Assembly: GCF_004054105.1 (NCBI RefSeq)
Contig: NZ_SBLC01000015.1
Coordinates: forward strand, 1 to 64,000
Length of the DNA stretch: 64,000 bases
Direction: 5' to 3'
Origin: Falsigemmobacter intermedius
GTDB taxonomy: Bacteria; Pseudomonadota; Alphaproteobacteria; Rhodobacterales; Rhodobacteraceae
A model generated the notes under the pieces. It saw only the letters and a program-made list of their open reading frames with translations, did not search any database and was not told where the DNA came from. The position numbers were made by a program, and so were the translations under genes. Below are positions 36,457-45,648 of this stretch, one piece after another (the stretch's first letter is position 1; every line of letters starts with the position of its first letter).

Positions 36457-38727
36457 TCAGGCCCTGCCCTGCAGCAGCGACCAGAGTTTCACCGGCGGGA
36501 AGGGCATATCGGCATAACCCACCCCCTGAGAGGCAAGCGCATCGCGCACCGCATTGGCCACCGCCGCCATGGCCCCCACCGTCCCGGCTTCGCCGCAGCC
36601 TTTCATGCCGAGGCTGTTGGCCGTTGAAGGCACCGGCGCGAAACCGACCGAAATCATCGGCACATCGGCTGCGCGTGGCATGGCGTAATCCATGAAGCTG
36701 CCGGTCAGAAGCTGGCCGGTCCCGTCATAGACCAGGGCCTCGCCCAGCACCTGACCAAGGCCCTGCACCACCCCGCCATGCACCTGCCCCAGAACCAGCG
36801 AGGGGGCGAGGATCGTGCCGAAATCATCAACGATGTGATAGCGATCAACCGTCGTGGCTCCGGTTTCGGGATCAATCACCACCTCGCACAGATGCGCGCC
36901 ATTGGGGAAAGAGCGGGCGGGAAGCGTGGCCTCCGCGCGGTGCGACATCAGATCGTCGCGACCCGCCTCCCGCGCAAGGGCCGCGGCCTCCTGGAGGGTG
37001 AAGCTGCGGTTCTGGCCCGGCAGGCCAAACCGGCCCTCTGCGAACTCGGGCAAGGCCCCGAATTCCGGCGTCAGAAAATCGGCAAAGGCGGCGGTCATCT
37101 GCGCCACATTGGCCCGGGTCGCATGGGTCTGCACCGTGACCGAGCGCGAGCCGCCGGTGCCGCCCCCGGTGGCGATCAGATCGCTGTCGCCCTGGATAAC
37201 GGTGATCTCCGCCGCCGGGATTCCCGTTTCATGTGCCAGAAACTCGGCAAAAACCGTCTCATGCCCCTGACCATTGGACTGGGTGCCCACCCGAAGCGTC
37301 ACCCGCCCGTCCGGCAGAAACTCAATCTGCGAGGCCTCAGAGGGCGCGCCCATGATGGCCTCAATATAGCTTGCCACCCCCATACCCCGCAGAAGGCCGC
37401 GCCCAGCATCGTCGCGGCGGCGGGCCTCAAAGCCTGCGGTATCGGCGGCGGCCTCCAGCTGACGCAGCGCGGCGTGGAAATCGCCAACGTCATAAAGCTC
37501 TCCGCTGGCGGTCTTATAGGGGAACTGACGGATGAAATTGCGGCGGCGCAGCTCAAAGCGGCACAGGCCAAGCTCCCGCGCGGCATGATCCATCAGGGTT
37601 TCCAGCACATAGATCGCTTCGGGCCGCCCCGCGCCGCGATAGGCATCGGTCTGACAGGTATTGGAATAGATCCCCTCTGCCGTCAGCAGGGCTGCAGGGA
37701 TGTCATAAACCCCGGTCAGCACGCGGGCGAACATCTCGGACTGCACGCCCTGACCGAACTGCGAATTATAAGCCCCGAGCGCCGAGCGGTTGTGCACGCG
37801 GTAGCCCAGGATGCGGTGATCCTCATCAAAAGCCAGCTCCGCCCTTGAAATCAGATCCCGCCCGGCATTGTCACTCAGCATGGCCTCGGACCGGTCGGAC
37901 ATCCAGAAGACCGGCCGGCCCAGCGCCCGGGCCGCAGCGGCAATGACGATATATTCGGGATAATTCATCGCCTTCATGCCAAAGCCACCGCCCACATCGG
38001 GGTTGGTGACCCGCACCGCCTCCGGGGGCAGGTCGAGTTGCGCCGCAAGCTGGGCCTTTTGCCCCCAGACGCCCTGGCCGTTGACGCAAAGATGGAGCCG
38101 CGCCCCGTCCCATTCGGCAAATGCCCCGCGCGGCTCCATGCTGGCGGCAGCGACCCGGTGATCCGCAATTTCAAGCGAGACATGGCGCGCGGCCACGGCA
38201 AAAGCCTGCTCTACAGCCTCTGCATCGCCCAGCGCAAAGCGGTAACCGATATTCTCAGGGGCCTCAGGGTGCAGAAGCGGACCACCGGGCGCGAGATCGG
38301 TTTTGACCGGCAGATCCTCGAGATCCGCCACAATCGCCTCGACCCCGTCGCGGGCGGCAGCGGCACTTGTGGCGACCACGCAGGCGATCAGCTCTCCGGC
38401 AAAACGCACCACATCGCGGGCGAGGACCGGGCGCTCCGGCCCCGCCCCCGGCTGCCCGTCAGGACCATTGACCCGATATCCGCGCATCGCGGGTTTCACG
38501 CCCGCCGCCTCAAGATCGGGGAGTGCCCAGACCAGCTCCACCCCGGGCAGGGCGCGGGCCGCTGTCAGATCAAGGGCCGTGAGGCGGGCATGGGCCACCG
38601 GCGCACGCAGGAAAGCCGCGTAAAGCGCCCCTGAGGGGACCAGATCGGCCACATAGCGTCCCTCGCCTTTCAAAAAGCGCAGATCCTCACGTCGCCCGCC
38701 CTGCGCCAGCCCGAACTTATCCTGCAT
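36457..38727 (-). CDS. Molybdenum hydroxylase large subunit (CoxL form II-like), orphan
   Basis: The 756-residue protein belongs to the xanthine oxidase/CO dehydrogenase large-subunit family. The molybdopterin-binding 'GGGFGMKAMNYPEY' lies near 247-259, the active-site loop is AYRGAGR (362-368), and the conserved Glu is in 'GMKGCGEAGTVGA'. The AYRGAGR loop is that of form II/aldehyde oxidase-like enzymes, not the Cys-containing AYRCSFR loop of true CO dehydrogenase. The family normally works with FAD and [2Fe-2S] subunits; none is next to it. ATG 38727 is chosen with GGGGGG upstream. Likely an aldehyde or heterocycle oxidase. Confidence 0.9.
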   Translation of the reverse strand: MQDKFGLAQGGRREDLRFLKGEGRYVADLVPSGALYAAFLRAPVAHARLTALDLTAARALPGVELVWALPDLEAAGVKPAMRGYRVNGPDGQPGAGPERPVLARDVVRFAGELIACVVATSAAAARDGVEAIVADLEDLPVKTDLAPGGPLLHPEAPENIGYRFALGDAEAVEQAFAVAARHVSLEIADHRVAAASMEPRGAFAEWDGARLHLCVNGQGVWGQKAQLAAQLDLPPEAVRVTNPDVGGGFGMKAMNYPEYIVIAAAARALGRPVFWMSDRSEAMLSDNAGRDLISRAELAFDEDHRILGYRVHNRSALGAYNSQFGQGVQSEMFARVLTGVYDIPAALLTAEGIYSNTCQTDAYRGAGRPEAIYVLETLMDHAARELGLCRFELRRRNFIRQFPYKTASGELYDVGDFHAALRQLEAAADTAGFEARRRDDAGRGLLRGMGVASYIEAIMGAPSEASQIEFLPDGRVTLRVGTQSNGQGHETVFAEFLAHETGIPAAEITVIQGDSDLIATGGGTGGSRSVTVQTHATRANVAQMTAAFADFLTPEFGALPEFAEGRFGLPGQNRSFTLQEAAALAREAGRDDLMSHRAEATLPARSFPNGAHLCEVVIDPETGATTVDRYHIVDDFGTILAPSLVLGQVHGGVVQGLGQVLGEALVYDGTGQLLTGSFMDYAMPRAADVPMISVGFAPVPSTANSLGMKGCGEAGTVGAMAAVANAVRDALASQGVGYADMPFPPVKLWSLLQGRA

Positions 38728-38833
38728 ATCCCGCCCCCCCTTTTTCACCGGAAGGTTAGGAGAGCCCCGCCGCTGCGGCAAGCAAAGCCTGCGGGTGGAC
38801 GGTCACCGATCGCCGGTCGCGGGCCAGCGCAGC

Positions 38834-39352
38834 TTACTGAACAAAGCGCAGACCCGGATGGCTGGCGTGATAAACCGCAGCACCGCGCGGCACCCGTAAA
38901 ATCCGCGCAAGGCGCAAAGCGGCGGCGATCAGCGCCGGATCCATCCGCCCGCGCCCGAGAGCGGAGATCTCCTCCCGGGCCAGAGGGGTCAGATCCTGGC
39001 GCATGGCGCGCAGCAGCCGCAACAGCGCCGCCTCATCCGCGCTCAGCCGCTGGCGGGCGTGGAGATCCAGCGGATCATGCACCGCAAGCTCCCCGCCCCG
39101 CAGCGAGAGCAGCGCCTGCACCAGATCCGCCGCAGCGCCCGCGATCTCAAGCCCGGTCACATCCCCCCAGCGCTCGGTCGCAATGGTGAAAGCATTAGCC
39201 CAGGCCTGACTTTCCGGGCGCAGATTGGCGATGGCGAAATGGCGCAGCACCGACAGCACCCCGCGCTCGGTCGGATCGCAGCCAAAACCGGTGACGGTCT
39301 GCACGGCCTGAGAGGCAGCAGCATCGGCAGAGATCGGGCGCGGCGCGGTCAT
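38834..39352 (-). CDS. Uncharacterised 172-residue protein
   Basis: I do not recognise a family. The protein is mostly helical by composition ('SVLRHFAIANLRPESQAWANAFTIATERWG', 'ADEAALLRLLRAMRQDLTPLAREEISALGRGRMDPALIAAALRLARILR'), with no signal peptide, membrane segment or metal site. ATG 39352 is preferred over 39418. It ends 106 bases before the orphan molybdenum hydroxylase on the same strand and may be cotranscribed. That position fits an accessory role, but nothing in the sequence shows one. Confidence 0.65.
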   Translation of the reverse strand: MTAPRPISADAAASQAVQTVTGFGCDPTERGVLSVLRHFAIANLRPESQAWANAFTIATERWGDVTGLEIAGAAADLVQALLSLRGGELAVHDPLDLHARQRLSADEAALLRLLRAMRQDLTPLAREEISALGRGRMDPALIAAALRLARILRVPRGAAVYHASHPGLRFVQ

Positions 39353-39446
39353 AACGGGGTCCTTCCAGGGAAAATCTGCCTTCTCCTGGTATTTTTGTCG
39401 GAAATAGGCAAGCCGCAATCCGGCACGTTCCCATAGTCGTCAGACA

Positions 39447-39477
39447 AAAAAGCCCGGAGCGGCTGCTCCGGGCTTTT
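39447..39477 (-). terminator. Terminator after the TerC-CBS gene
   Basis: AGCCCGGAGC and GCTCCGGGCT form a 10-bp stem with a 4-base loop, extended by AAAA/TTTT. On the minus strand a T run follows. Confidence 0.88.
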
Positions 39478-39494
39478 CTGCGCCTCTTTACGCA

Positions 39495-41054
39495 TCAGTA
39501 GTCCTGCGGGGCCTCGCGGCGGACGCGCACTTTGTCGATGGCGCGGCCGTCCATCGCGATCACCTCAAACTCCAGCGGTCCGGCCTTCACACGGTCGCCT
39601 GGCACCGGAAGGCGACCAAGCTGCCACAGCACATAGCCTGCCAGCGTGGAGTAGCGCTCTGCCTCATCGGCAAGATCAGCCTCCAGAAGGCGCGAGGCAT
39701 GACGGATGTCGATCCAGCCATCGACCAGCCAGGAGCCGTCTTCGGCCTGTTCGGCGGTCAGCGGGGCCTCATCCTCATCGGGGAAATCCCCGGCGATGGC
39801 TTCCAGCACGTCGGTGGGCGTTGCGATCCCTTCAAACGAGCCGAATTCATCGACGATCACCGCAAGCTGCACCGGCGATTTGCGCAGATGCTCCATCAGG
39901 CGCAGCACATCGACGCTCTCATGCACCACCAGCGGCTGACGGACCGAGCGCTCAATGTTGATCGCCCCCTCGGTCAGCAGATCGCGCATCAGATCGCGGG
40001 CCAGAGCCACACCCACAAAATCATCCAACGAGCCACGCGCCACGATGAAGCGCGAATGCGACTGGCTGAGGATCTGGCTGCGGATCTCGTCCTGCTCTGC
40101 GTTGAGATCGATCCAGTCAACCTCAGCGCGAGGCGTCATGATCGAGGTGGCGCGGCGCTCGGCCAGGCCCAGAACTCCCTCGATCATCTCTTTCTCTTCC
40201 GGCGCGAAAAGCTCCTGCTCGGCGGCCTGATCGGCGATGGCGTCGCCCGAGCCCAGATCCACATCCGAACGCTTCCCGCCCAGCAGACGCAGCACGGCAG
40301 AGGCGGTGCGGTCACGCAGATCGCCCGAAGTGATATAGCGCTCGCGGTTTTTACGACCGATCTGGTTCAGCGCCTCAATGCCCACCGAGAAGCCGATGGC
40401 AGCATAGAGATAGCCTTTGGGGACGTGATAGCCGAAGCCTTCAATAATCAGCGAGAAGCCGATCATCATCAGGAAGCCAAGGCAGAGGATCACCACCGTC
40501 GGATGCTTCAGCACAAAGGCCATCAGCGATTTCGCCATAAAGAGCATCACACCCATGGCGACGATCACCGCGATATACATGATCGACAGATGCTGAACCA
40601 TGCCGACCGCCGTGATCACACTGTCGAGCGAGAAGACCGCATCGAGCACCACGATCTGCAGAATAACCTGCCAGAAGGCGACCTGAACAACGCCGGTCTC
40701 TTTCTGCTCAACATGGCCCTCAAGCCGCTCGTGCAGCTCCATCGTGCCTTTGAACAGCAGGAAGACGCCGCCGAAGATCAAAATCAGATCGCGGCCTGAG
40801 AAGCCAAAGCCCGCAATTGAGAACAGATCCGCCTGCAGCGTCACGATCCAGGCGATCGAGGCCAGCAGGATAAGGCGCATACAGAGCGCAAGCCCAAGGC
40901 CAAGCAGCCGGGCTTTGTCGCGTTGATGCGGCGGCAGTTTTTCTGCCAGAACCGCTATAAAGACAATGTTGTCGATGCCCAGCACGATCTCAAGAATGAT
41001 CAGTGTGGCCAGTCCTGCCCAGGCGGCAGGATCCGACATCCACTCAAATAACAT
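39495..41054 (-). CDS. TerC-family membrane protein with CBS and CorC domains
   Basis: The 519-residue protein joins a TerC membrane domain (about 1-230: '[21 protein letters not shown]', '[19 protein letters not shown]' with conserved Asp residues, about seven helices) to a pair of CBS domains (about 300-430) and a C-terminal CorC/HlyC transporter-associated domain. E. coli relatives are YoaE and YegH; TerC proteins export Mn2+ or act in metalation of secreted proteins. ATG 41054 follows GGAG by 9 bases. The neighbouring CDF exporter suggests a shared role in metal handling, which is inference. Confidence 0.92.
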   Translation of the reverse strand: MLFEWMSDPAAWAGLATLIILEIVLGIDNIVFIAVLAEKLPPHQRDKARLLGLGLALCMRLILLASIAWIVTLQADLFSIAGFGFSGRDLILIFGGVFLLFKGTMELHERLEGHVEQKETGVVQVAFWQVILQIVVLDAVFSLDSVITAVGMVQHLSIMYIAVIVAMGVMLFMAKSLMAFVLKHPTVVILCLGFLMMIGFSLIIEGFGYHVPKGYLYAAIGFSVGIEALNQIGRKNRERYITSGDLRDRTASAVLRLLGGKRSDVDLGSGDAIADQAAEQELFAPEEKEMIEGVLGLAERRATSIMTPRAEVDWIDLNAEQDEIRSQILSQSHSRFIVARGSLDDFVGVALARDLMRDLLTEGAINIERSVRQPLVVHESVDVLRLMEHLRKSPVQLAVIVDEFGSFEGIATPTDVLEAIAGDFPDEDEAPLTAEQAEDGSWLVDGWIDIRHASRLLEADLADEAERYSTLAGYVLWQLGRLPVPGDRVKAGPLEFEVIAMDGRAIDKVRVRREAPQDY

Positions 41055-41326
41055 GGAAGTTTTCTCCGAAGGAGGTATGCAGCCCGCTGCCTGCAAAGCA
41101 GGGATCAGAGGCCGGCTTGCTGCACCAGACACGAAGTCGTGCCTGCGTTCCGCTCATCCTGAAAACCGCGATTGCGCCCCGCGATCGGGGCGCGCTGCTT
41201 CGCTCCCCGTCGGGGCTTTCAGCGGCGGGGGAAGATCCCGCAGGGACGGCCGGAGCCGCGGATGAGCTGTCAGAACTCTGCATCGGGTCAGTTTATGATC
41301 TATCCCCGCCCTCTGCAAAGCGGAAA
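41055..41326 (-). promoter_or_regulatory. 272-base structured leader of the TerC-CBS gene
   Basis: No gene is supported here. On the minus strand several hairpins are possible, including GCGCCCCG/CGGGGCGC (41174-41193) and, just before the start codon, CTCC-TTC-GGAG (41065-41075), which would hide the ribosome site. TerC genes often carry a manganese riboswitch, but I could not match that consensus. Confidence 0.4.
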
Positions 41327-42343
41327 TTACAGCCCCTCTGCGCCATGATCCCGCGGCATCTCTCCGGCCCGGTTCACCTCGACCGTGGCATGTTCAATGC
41401 CAAAGCGCTGCGCCAGACGGTGCCGGACAAGATCGGGCAGATCCAGCGGGTCGCTGCCCGGAGCCGGGGTGACATGAACGGTGGCCACATAGCGCTCATC
41501 CGTCAGGGTCCAGACATGGGCATGTCCCGCCTCAGCCACCTCAGGCAGGCCGGCCAGGTCCGCGCAGATCACCTCAGGGGCCAGCCCCTCGGGGGTGCCC
41601 TGCAGCAGCACATGCAAAGAGGCCCTCACAAGCCCCCAGGCAGAGCGCAGCACCAGAACGGCCACCAGAACCGAGAGAATCGGATCAAGCACGGTCCATC
41701 CCGTGAGCATAATGCCAACAGAGGCCCCGATCGCCCCGACCGAGCCCAGAAGATCGCCGATCACATGCAAAAGAGCGCCCCTGAGGTTCTGATCGCCCTT
41801 TTCACCGCGCAGGAGCACCCATGCCCCGATCAGATTGACCAGAAGCCCGATCACCGCCACCACCAGCATGGGACCGGCCAGCACCTCAACCGGGGCGCGC
41901 AACCGCGACACGGCCTCCCAGGTGATCCAGGCCACCAACAGCAAAAGCGCCGCGCCATTGGCCAGGGCCGCCAGAACCCGCACACGGTGATAGCCATAGC
42001 TTGCCCGCTGATCTGCCGCGCGGCGCGCCACGCGATAGGCCACCAGCGCCAGCGCCAGCGCCGCCGCATCCGACAGCATGTGCCCCGAATCCGCCACCAG
42101 CGCGAGCGAGCCGGAGAACCAGCCCCCCGCCGCCTGGATCAGCGCATATCCCGCCGTCAGCACCAGAACGGCAAAGATCCGCCGTTCATTGCTGCTGCTG
42201 ACCTTGGGTGCGTGGCTGTGGGCGTGACCGTGATGATCGTCCCCATGATCATGCCCCGCCGCAGAATGGAGGTGACTGTGGGTATGCGGCTGCCCCGCGT
42301 GCTCTGCGGTCTGCCGTCCGGGACGTTGCTCGGTGTCAGCCAT
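41327..42343 (-). CDS. Cation diffusion facilitator (Zn/Cd/Co exporter)
   Basis: The 338-residue inner-membrane protein has a His/Asp-rich cytoplasmic N-terminus (HDHGDDHHGHAHSH, about 30-45), six transmembrane helices with metal-site motifs 'SLALVADSGHMLSDAAAL' (HxxxD) and 'LLHVIGDLLGSVGAI' (HxxxD), and a C-terminal cytoplasmic domain ('HAHVWTLTDERYVATVHV'). This is the CzcD/ZitB layout: a proton antiporter exporting Zn2+ or a related metal. It diverges from a MerR regulator 82 bases away that most likely senses the same metal. Confidence 0.93.
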   Translation of the reverse strand: MADTEQRPGRQTAEHAGQPHTHSHLHSAAGHDHGDDHHGHAHSHAPKVSSSNERRIFAVLVLTAGYALIQAAGGWFSGSLALVADSGHMLSDAAALALALVAYRVARRAADQRASYGYHRVRVLAALANGAALLLLVAWITWEAVSRLRAPVEVLAGPMLVVAVIGLLVNLIGAWVLLRGEKGDQNLRGALLHVIGDLLGSVGAIGASVGIMLTGWTVLDPILSVLVAVLVLRSAWGLVRASLHVLLQGTPEGLAPEVICADLAGLPEVAEAGHAHVWTLTDERYVATVHVTPAPGSDPLDLPDLVRHRLAQRFGIEHATVEVNRAGEMPRDHGAEGL

Positions 42344-42425
42344 CTGTCCTCACTTTCGAATCAATCTGGTCTCTGTCGGCACCTGATGTAACGTCTCGGG
42401 TCACTGGAGGAGCAAGGAGGAAATC

Positions 42426-42878
42426 ATGCTCAGCATCGGCGATCTGAGTGCAGCCAGCGGCGTGAAGATCCCGACGATCCGCTGGTATGAAGAAACCGGA
42501 CTTCTGCCCGAGCCTGAGCGGGGCGCAAACGGACGCCGCCGCTATGGCGCGCAGGTCATCGCGCGGCTGCGCTTTATCCGCCATGCGCGGGAGCTGGGCT
42601 TCGCGCCCGAGGCCATCCGACAGCTGCTCGCCCTGTCAGACCGCGCGGGGGAAAAGACCACCGACTGCGGCCCGGCCGATGCCCTGGCGAGAGCGCAGCT
42701 GGCAGACATCCGCAGCCGCATCGCGCGGCTGAAGGCGCTTGAGGCAGAATTAACCCTTATGTTGGAGGGTCGTCACGGCAGCGCCGGGGAATGCCGCGTG
42801 CTGGAGGTTCTCTCTGATCACGCGCTGTGCGAAAGCCATGAAAGCCGCCCCGACACCGATCTTCGCCACCCGATCTGA
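42426..42878 (+). CDS. MerR-family metal-responsive regulator (ZntR/CadR-like)
   Basis: The 150-residue protein has the MerR winged helix ('IGDLSAASGVKIPTIRWYEETGLLPEPERGANGRRRYG', about 4-41), a long dimerisation helix, and Cys/His residues positioned as in zinc sensors: C81, C123, C135 and H138 (ZntR uses Cys79, Cys114/115, Cys124 and His119). It starts 82 bases from the divergent CDF exporter, the usual layout for a metal-induced exporter. AAGGAGGAAATC precedes ATG 42426. The exact metal is not fixed by sequence. Confidence 0.9.
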   Translation: MLSIGDLSAASGVKIPTIRWYEETGLLPEPERGANGRRRYGAQVIARLRFIRHARELGFAPEAIRQLLALSDRAGEKTTDCGPADALARAQLADIRSRIARLKALEAELTLMLEGRHGSAGECRVLEVLSDHALCESHESRPDTDLRHPI

Positions 42879-42957
42879 GCGGGCTTCTGTTACAGCCCGT
42901 CACGCCTTCGCGAAGGGGGATGGTTGCCGCCGCAACACCCCTTATATTGAGGATATG

Positions 42958-43578
42958 ATGCGTATAGCCCCTCTTCTCGCCCCGATCGCCGCTCTGATGA
43001 TGGCTCTGCCGGCCCAGGCCGAAAAGCTGCCTCTGTCTGAGCTGTCGCGCTATCTCAACAGCCTGACCACCGCCCAGGCGGAGTTCACGCAGGTGAATGC
43101 CGATGGCACCATTGCCACCGGCACCATCAAGATCTCGCGCCCCGGCAAGGTGCGCTTCGAATATGCGCCGCCGGATAAATCGCTGGTTCTGGCCGATGGT
43201 CAGCAGGTTGCGATCTTTGATCCGAAATCCAACCAGCCCCCTGAGGTCTATCCGCTCAACCGCACACCGCTGAGCGTGATTCTGGCTCCGAACGTCAACC
43301 TGGGCCAGGCGCGGATGGTTGTGGCGCATCGCGAAGACGGCGCGACGACCAAAGTTACGGCGCAGGATCCGCAGCACCCGGAATATGGGAAGATCGAAAT
43401 GGTCTTCACCGCCAATCCGACTGAGCTGCGTCAGTGGGTGATCACCGATGACAGCGGCTCGCAGACCACGATGATCCTGGGCGAGCTGAACAAGGGCGTC
43501 CGCCTCTCCTCCCGCCAGTTCGACATCAATGAGGCGACTGAGCGGCGTGGCAACCCCAGCGGCGCGGCCAACCGCTGA
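42958..43578 (+). CDS. lolA: Outer-membrane lipoprotein carrier protein LolA
   Basis: The 206-residue periplasmic chaperone takes lipoproteins from LolCDE and delivers them to the outer membrane. A signal peptide (MRIAPLLAPIAALMMALPAQA|EK) is followed by the LolA fold: 'LNSLTTAQAEFTQVNADGTIATGTIKISRPGKVRFEYAPPDKSLVLADGQQVAIFDP'. ATG 42958 gives the better distance from the GAGG site than 42955. It follows the MerR gene by 79 bases and ends in a strong terminator. Confidence 0.92.
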   Translation: MRIAPLLAPIAALMMALPAQAEKLPLSELSRYLNSLTTAQAEFTQVNADGTIATGTIKISRPGKVRFEYAPPDKSLVLADGQQVAIFDPKSNQPPEVYPLNRTPLSVILAPNVNLGQARMVVAHREDGATTKVTAQDPQHPEYGKIEMVFTANPTELRQWVITDDSGSQTTMILGELNKGVRLSSRQFDINEATERRGNPSGAANR

Positions 43579-43602
43579 GGCAGCCCGCCGGTGCGAAATG
43601 AC

Positions 43603-43636
43603 ACCGCCCCCTTACGCCGGGGGGGCGGTTTCTTTT
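43603..43636 (+). terminator. Terminator after lolA
   Basis: ACCGCCCCC and GGGGGCGGT form a 9-bp stem (43603-43629), followed by TTCTTTTT. Confidence 0.85.
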
Positions 43637-43661
43637 TGCCCACTTGGTGCAGGACAGCAAA

Positions 43662-43689
43662 ACGCCGCCCGCTGTGACAGGGGCGGCGT
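43662..43689 (-). terminator. Terminator after the transglycosylase gene
   Basis: ACGCCGCCC and GGGCGGCGT form a 9-bp stem; on the minus strand TTTTG follows. It lies 19 bases past the stop at 43708. Confidence 0.65.
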
Positions 43690-43707
43690 GCGGGATCTCT
43701 GCTCTGC

Positions 43708-44289
43708 TCAGCGGCAGTTCTGCAACTGAGTGCGGTAGCGTTCCGCCCGCGCCTCAACCCGGCCTGCGACGCTGAGAAGCCAGGGCTTGGCGTTATAGCT
43801 GCCACGGGCATAGCCGCTGCGCCCCTCATGATAGGCGAGATACTGGTTGCGCGCGTCATGTTTGGACAGGCCAAGCCGCTCCTGCGACTTGTGGAAATAC
43901 CAGCCCATGAAATCGGTGGCATCATGGATACGGTCGCGCTTGGCACCGCGGCCGCCTTCTTCGCGCTGATATTCGCTCCAGGTGTCATCGAGCGCCTGGC
44001 TGTAGCCGTAGGCAGAGCTTTGCCGCCCCATGGGAATCACACCAAGCGTATAGCGGAAGGGAGTCCTCGCATTGCCCACAAAGCGCGATTCCTGGTGGAT
44101 CACCGCCATCTGCACATGCAGCGGCACGCCCCAGCGACGCTCCGTCGCCTTCATGGCGCGGGCATATTTCGGCCGCTCCTGCATCAGCGCGCAGGCATTA
44201 TCAAGATTTCTCGGCGCAGAGAAATTGCCGCCACCACAGGAAGCAAGCACCAGCAAAAGCGCCGCCAGTCCGGGAATTCTGCTCTTCAT
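43708..44289 (-). CDS. Lipoprotein with transglycosylase SLT fold
   Basis: The 193-residue protein starts with a lipoprotein signal (MKSRIPGLAALLLVLASCGGG, lipidated C18). It then has a lysozyme-like transglycosylase domain: catalytic Glu in 'AVIHQESRFVGNA' (about 62-74), 'SAYGYSQALDDTWSEYQ' (about 91-107), 'ATDFMGWYFHKSQ' and 'NQYLAYHEGRSGYARGSY'. It should cleave glycan strands of peptidoglycan at the outer-membrane inner face. It diverges from hspQ. Confidence 0.88.
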   Translation of the reverse strand: MKSRIPGLAALLLVLASCGGGNFSAPRNLDNACALMQERPKYARAMKATERRWGVPLHVQMAVIHQESRFVGNARTPFRYTLGVIPMGRQSSAYGYSQALDDTWSEYQREEGGRGAKRDRIHDATDFMGWYFHKSQERLGLSKHDARNQYLAYHEGRSGYARGSYNAKPWLLSVAGRVEARAERYRTQLQNCR

Positions 44290-44490
44290 GATCTGCCTGT
44301 CATTTTTTTCCCATCATAGCCCAAAGGGGACGGCCTGAAAATCCTCTGCCGGTAAGAATGGCGTGTTTCAGAGGCCCCGCAGGCGGCAGGTGGCGGAAGC
44401 CTGCGCAACACTGCGTTTCGCATCCGGGATGCCGCTGTCCTGGACAAGCGCTCGGAGCGGGCGTAAAAGCAGGGAACGGAGGGTCTATCG

Positions 44491-44817
44491 ATGCTGAAAT
44501 CGCAGGCCAAATATCATCTTGGTCAGGTGGTGCGCCATCGCAAGCACCCCTTCCGCGGGGTCGTATTCGACGTGGACCCCAAATTCGCCAATACCGAGGA
44601 GTGGTATTCCGCCATCCCCGAAGAGGCCCGGCCCCGCCGCGATCAGCCCTTCTATCATCTGCTCGCAGAGAATGAGCAAAGCTATTACGTGGCCTATGTC
44701 TCAGAGCAGAACCTGATACCCGATGACACCGGCGAGCCGGTGGATCACCCGGATCTCGGCGATCTTTTTGGTGAATTTCAGGGCGGTCGCTACGATCTGC
44801 AGTTTCAGATGAACTGA
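44491..44817 (+). CDS. hspQ: Heat shock protein HspQ
   Basis: The 108-residue protein matches HspQ/YccV across its length: 'AKYHLGQVVRHRKHPFRGVVFDVDPKFANTEEWYSAIPEEARPRRDQPFYHLLAENEQSYYVAYVSEQNLIPD'. HspQ is a heat-induced hemimethylated-DNA-binding-type fold that acts as a specificity enhancer of the Lon protease in enterics. GGAGGG precedes ATG 44491. I could not identify a clear heat-shock promoter in the 201 bases upstream. The DUF599 gene follows after 51 bases. Confidence 0.93.
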   Translation: MLKSQAKYHLGQVVRHRKHPFRGVVFDVDPKFANTEEWYSAIPEEARPRRDQPFYHLLAENEQSYYVAYVSEQNLIPDDTGEPVDHPDLGDLFGEFQGGRYDLQFQMN

Positions 44818-44868
44818 CCTGCGGCGCGGGCTCTTGCCGCGCCTGGCCGCTTTGGTCATCTTGGACCC

Positions 44869-45618
44869 ATGACCCTGACTTCCCTTCTCAGCCAGTTCAC
44901 CCCGGCCGATGCAGCAGCACTGGCCTTTCTTTTCATCGGCTGGACGGCGCTGGTGCGCTATATCGAGCATCCGCCGAAGCATAATCCGTCAGTGACCGTG
45001 CTGATGGCGCGGATCCGGCGCGACTGGATGAAGGCCATGGTCACCCGTTCGCCACGCATTGTGGATTCGAATGTGATCGACAGCCTGCGGCAGTCGACCT
45101 CTTTTTTTGCCTCAACCTCAATGATTGCGATTGGCGGGGGCGTGGCGCTTCTGGGGGATGCGGAGCGGCTGGCGGGCTTTGCCAATGATCTGACCCTGGA
45201 GACCAGCCGCTCGGTGATTGAGGCCAAGCTGGTGCTGGTGATTCTGCTGGTCGCCAATGCCTTCCTGAAATTCGTCTGGGCGAACCGGGTCTTTGGCTAT
45301 TGCTCGATCATGATCGCCTCGGTGCCGAATGATCCGGACACCCCCGGGGCTTACCGGCGCGCGCTGCAGGCGGCTGAGATCAATATCACCGCGGCGCGGT
45401 CTTTCAACCGCGGCCTGCAGTCGGTCTATTTCGCCATTGCCGCCCTCGCCTGGCTCGCCGGGGCCGCGGCGCTGGTTCTGGCGGTGGTGGTGACGCTGGC
45501 CATGATGTGGCGGCGGGAATTTGCCTCAGCCTCGCGCCGCGCGATCTGGGTGGCGGTGCGCGAAGCGCCCCGCGAGAAAGAGGAAGCGGGGGCTGCCGCC
45601 CCCGCACCCCGGCTTTAA
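44869..45618 (+). CDS. DUF599 inner-membrane protein
   Basis: The 249-residue protein matches the DUF599 family: 'ADAAALAFLFIGWTALVRYIEH' (first membrane segment), the conserved 'MARIRRDWMKAMVTRSPRIVDSNVIDSLRQSTSFFASTSMIAIGG' loop, and further membrane segments near 120-140 and 190-220. It probably spans the membrane four times. The Arg-rich loop faces the cytoplasm by the positive-inside rule. No function is known for the family. Its stop codon lies inside the terminator hairpin that follows. Confidence 0.9.
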   Translation: MTLTSLLSQFTPADAAALAFLFIGWTALVRYIEHPPKHNPSVTVLMARIRRDWMKAMVTRSPRIVDSNVIDSLRQSTSFFASTSMIAIGGGVALLGDAERLAGFANDLTLETSRSVIEAKLVLVILLVANAFLKFVWANRVFGYCSIMIASVPNDPDTPGAYRRALQAAEINITAARSFNRGLQSVYFAIAALAWLAGAAALVLAVVVTLAMMWRREFASASRRAIWVAVREAPREKEEAGAAAPAPRL

Positions 45619-45639
45619 GGGGGCTCCCGCCCCCTTAAA
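45614..45639. terminator. Bidirectional terminator
   Basis: TTTAAGGGGG and CCCCCTTAAA form a 10-bp stem with a 6-base loop between the convergent DUF599 and aldehyde dehydrogenase genes; the DUF599 stop TAA is within the stem. Confidence 0.85.
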
Positions 45640-45648
45640 AATCCCGTC

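Noticed and set aside
36457-38727. True (form I) CO dehydrogenase CoxL
   Set aside because: The active-site loop is AYRGAGR, lacking the Cys of form I enzymes.
41055-41326. yybP-ykoY manganese riboswitch before the TerC gene
   Set aside because: The GGGGAG start is suggestive, but the conserved internal loops are not clear enough to call.
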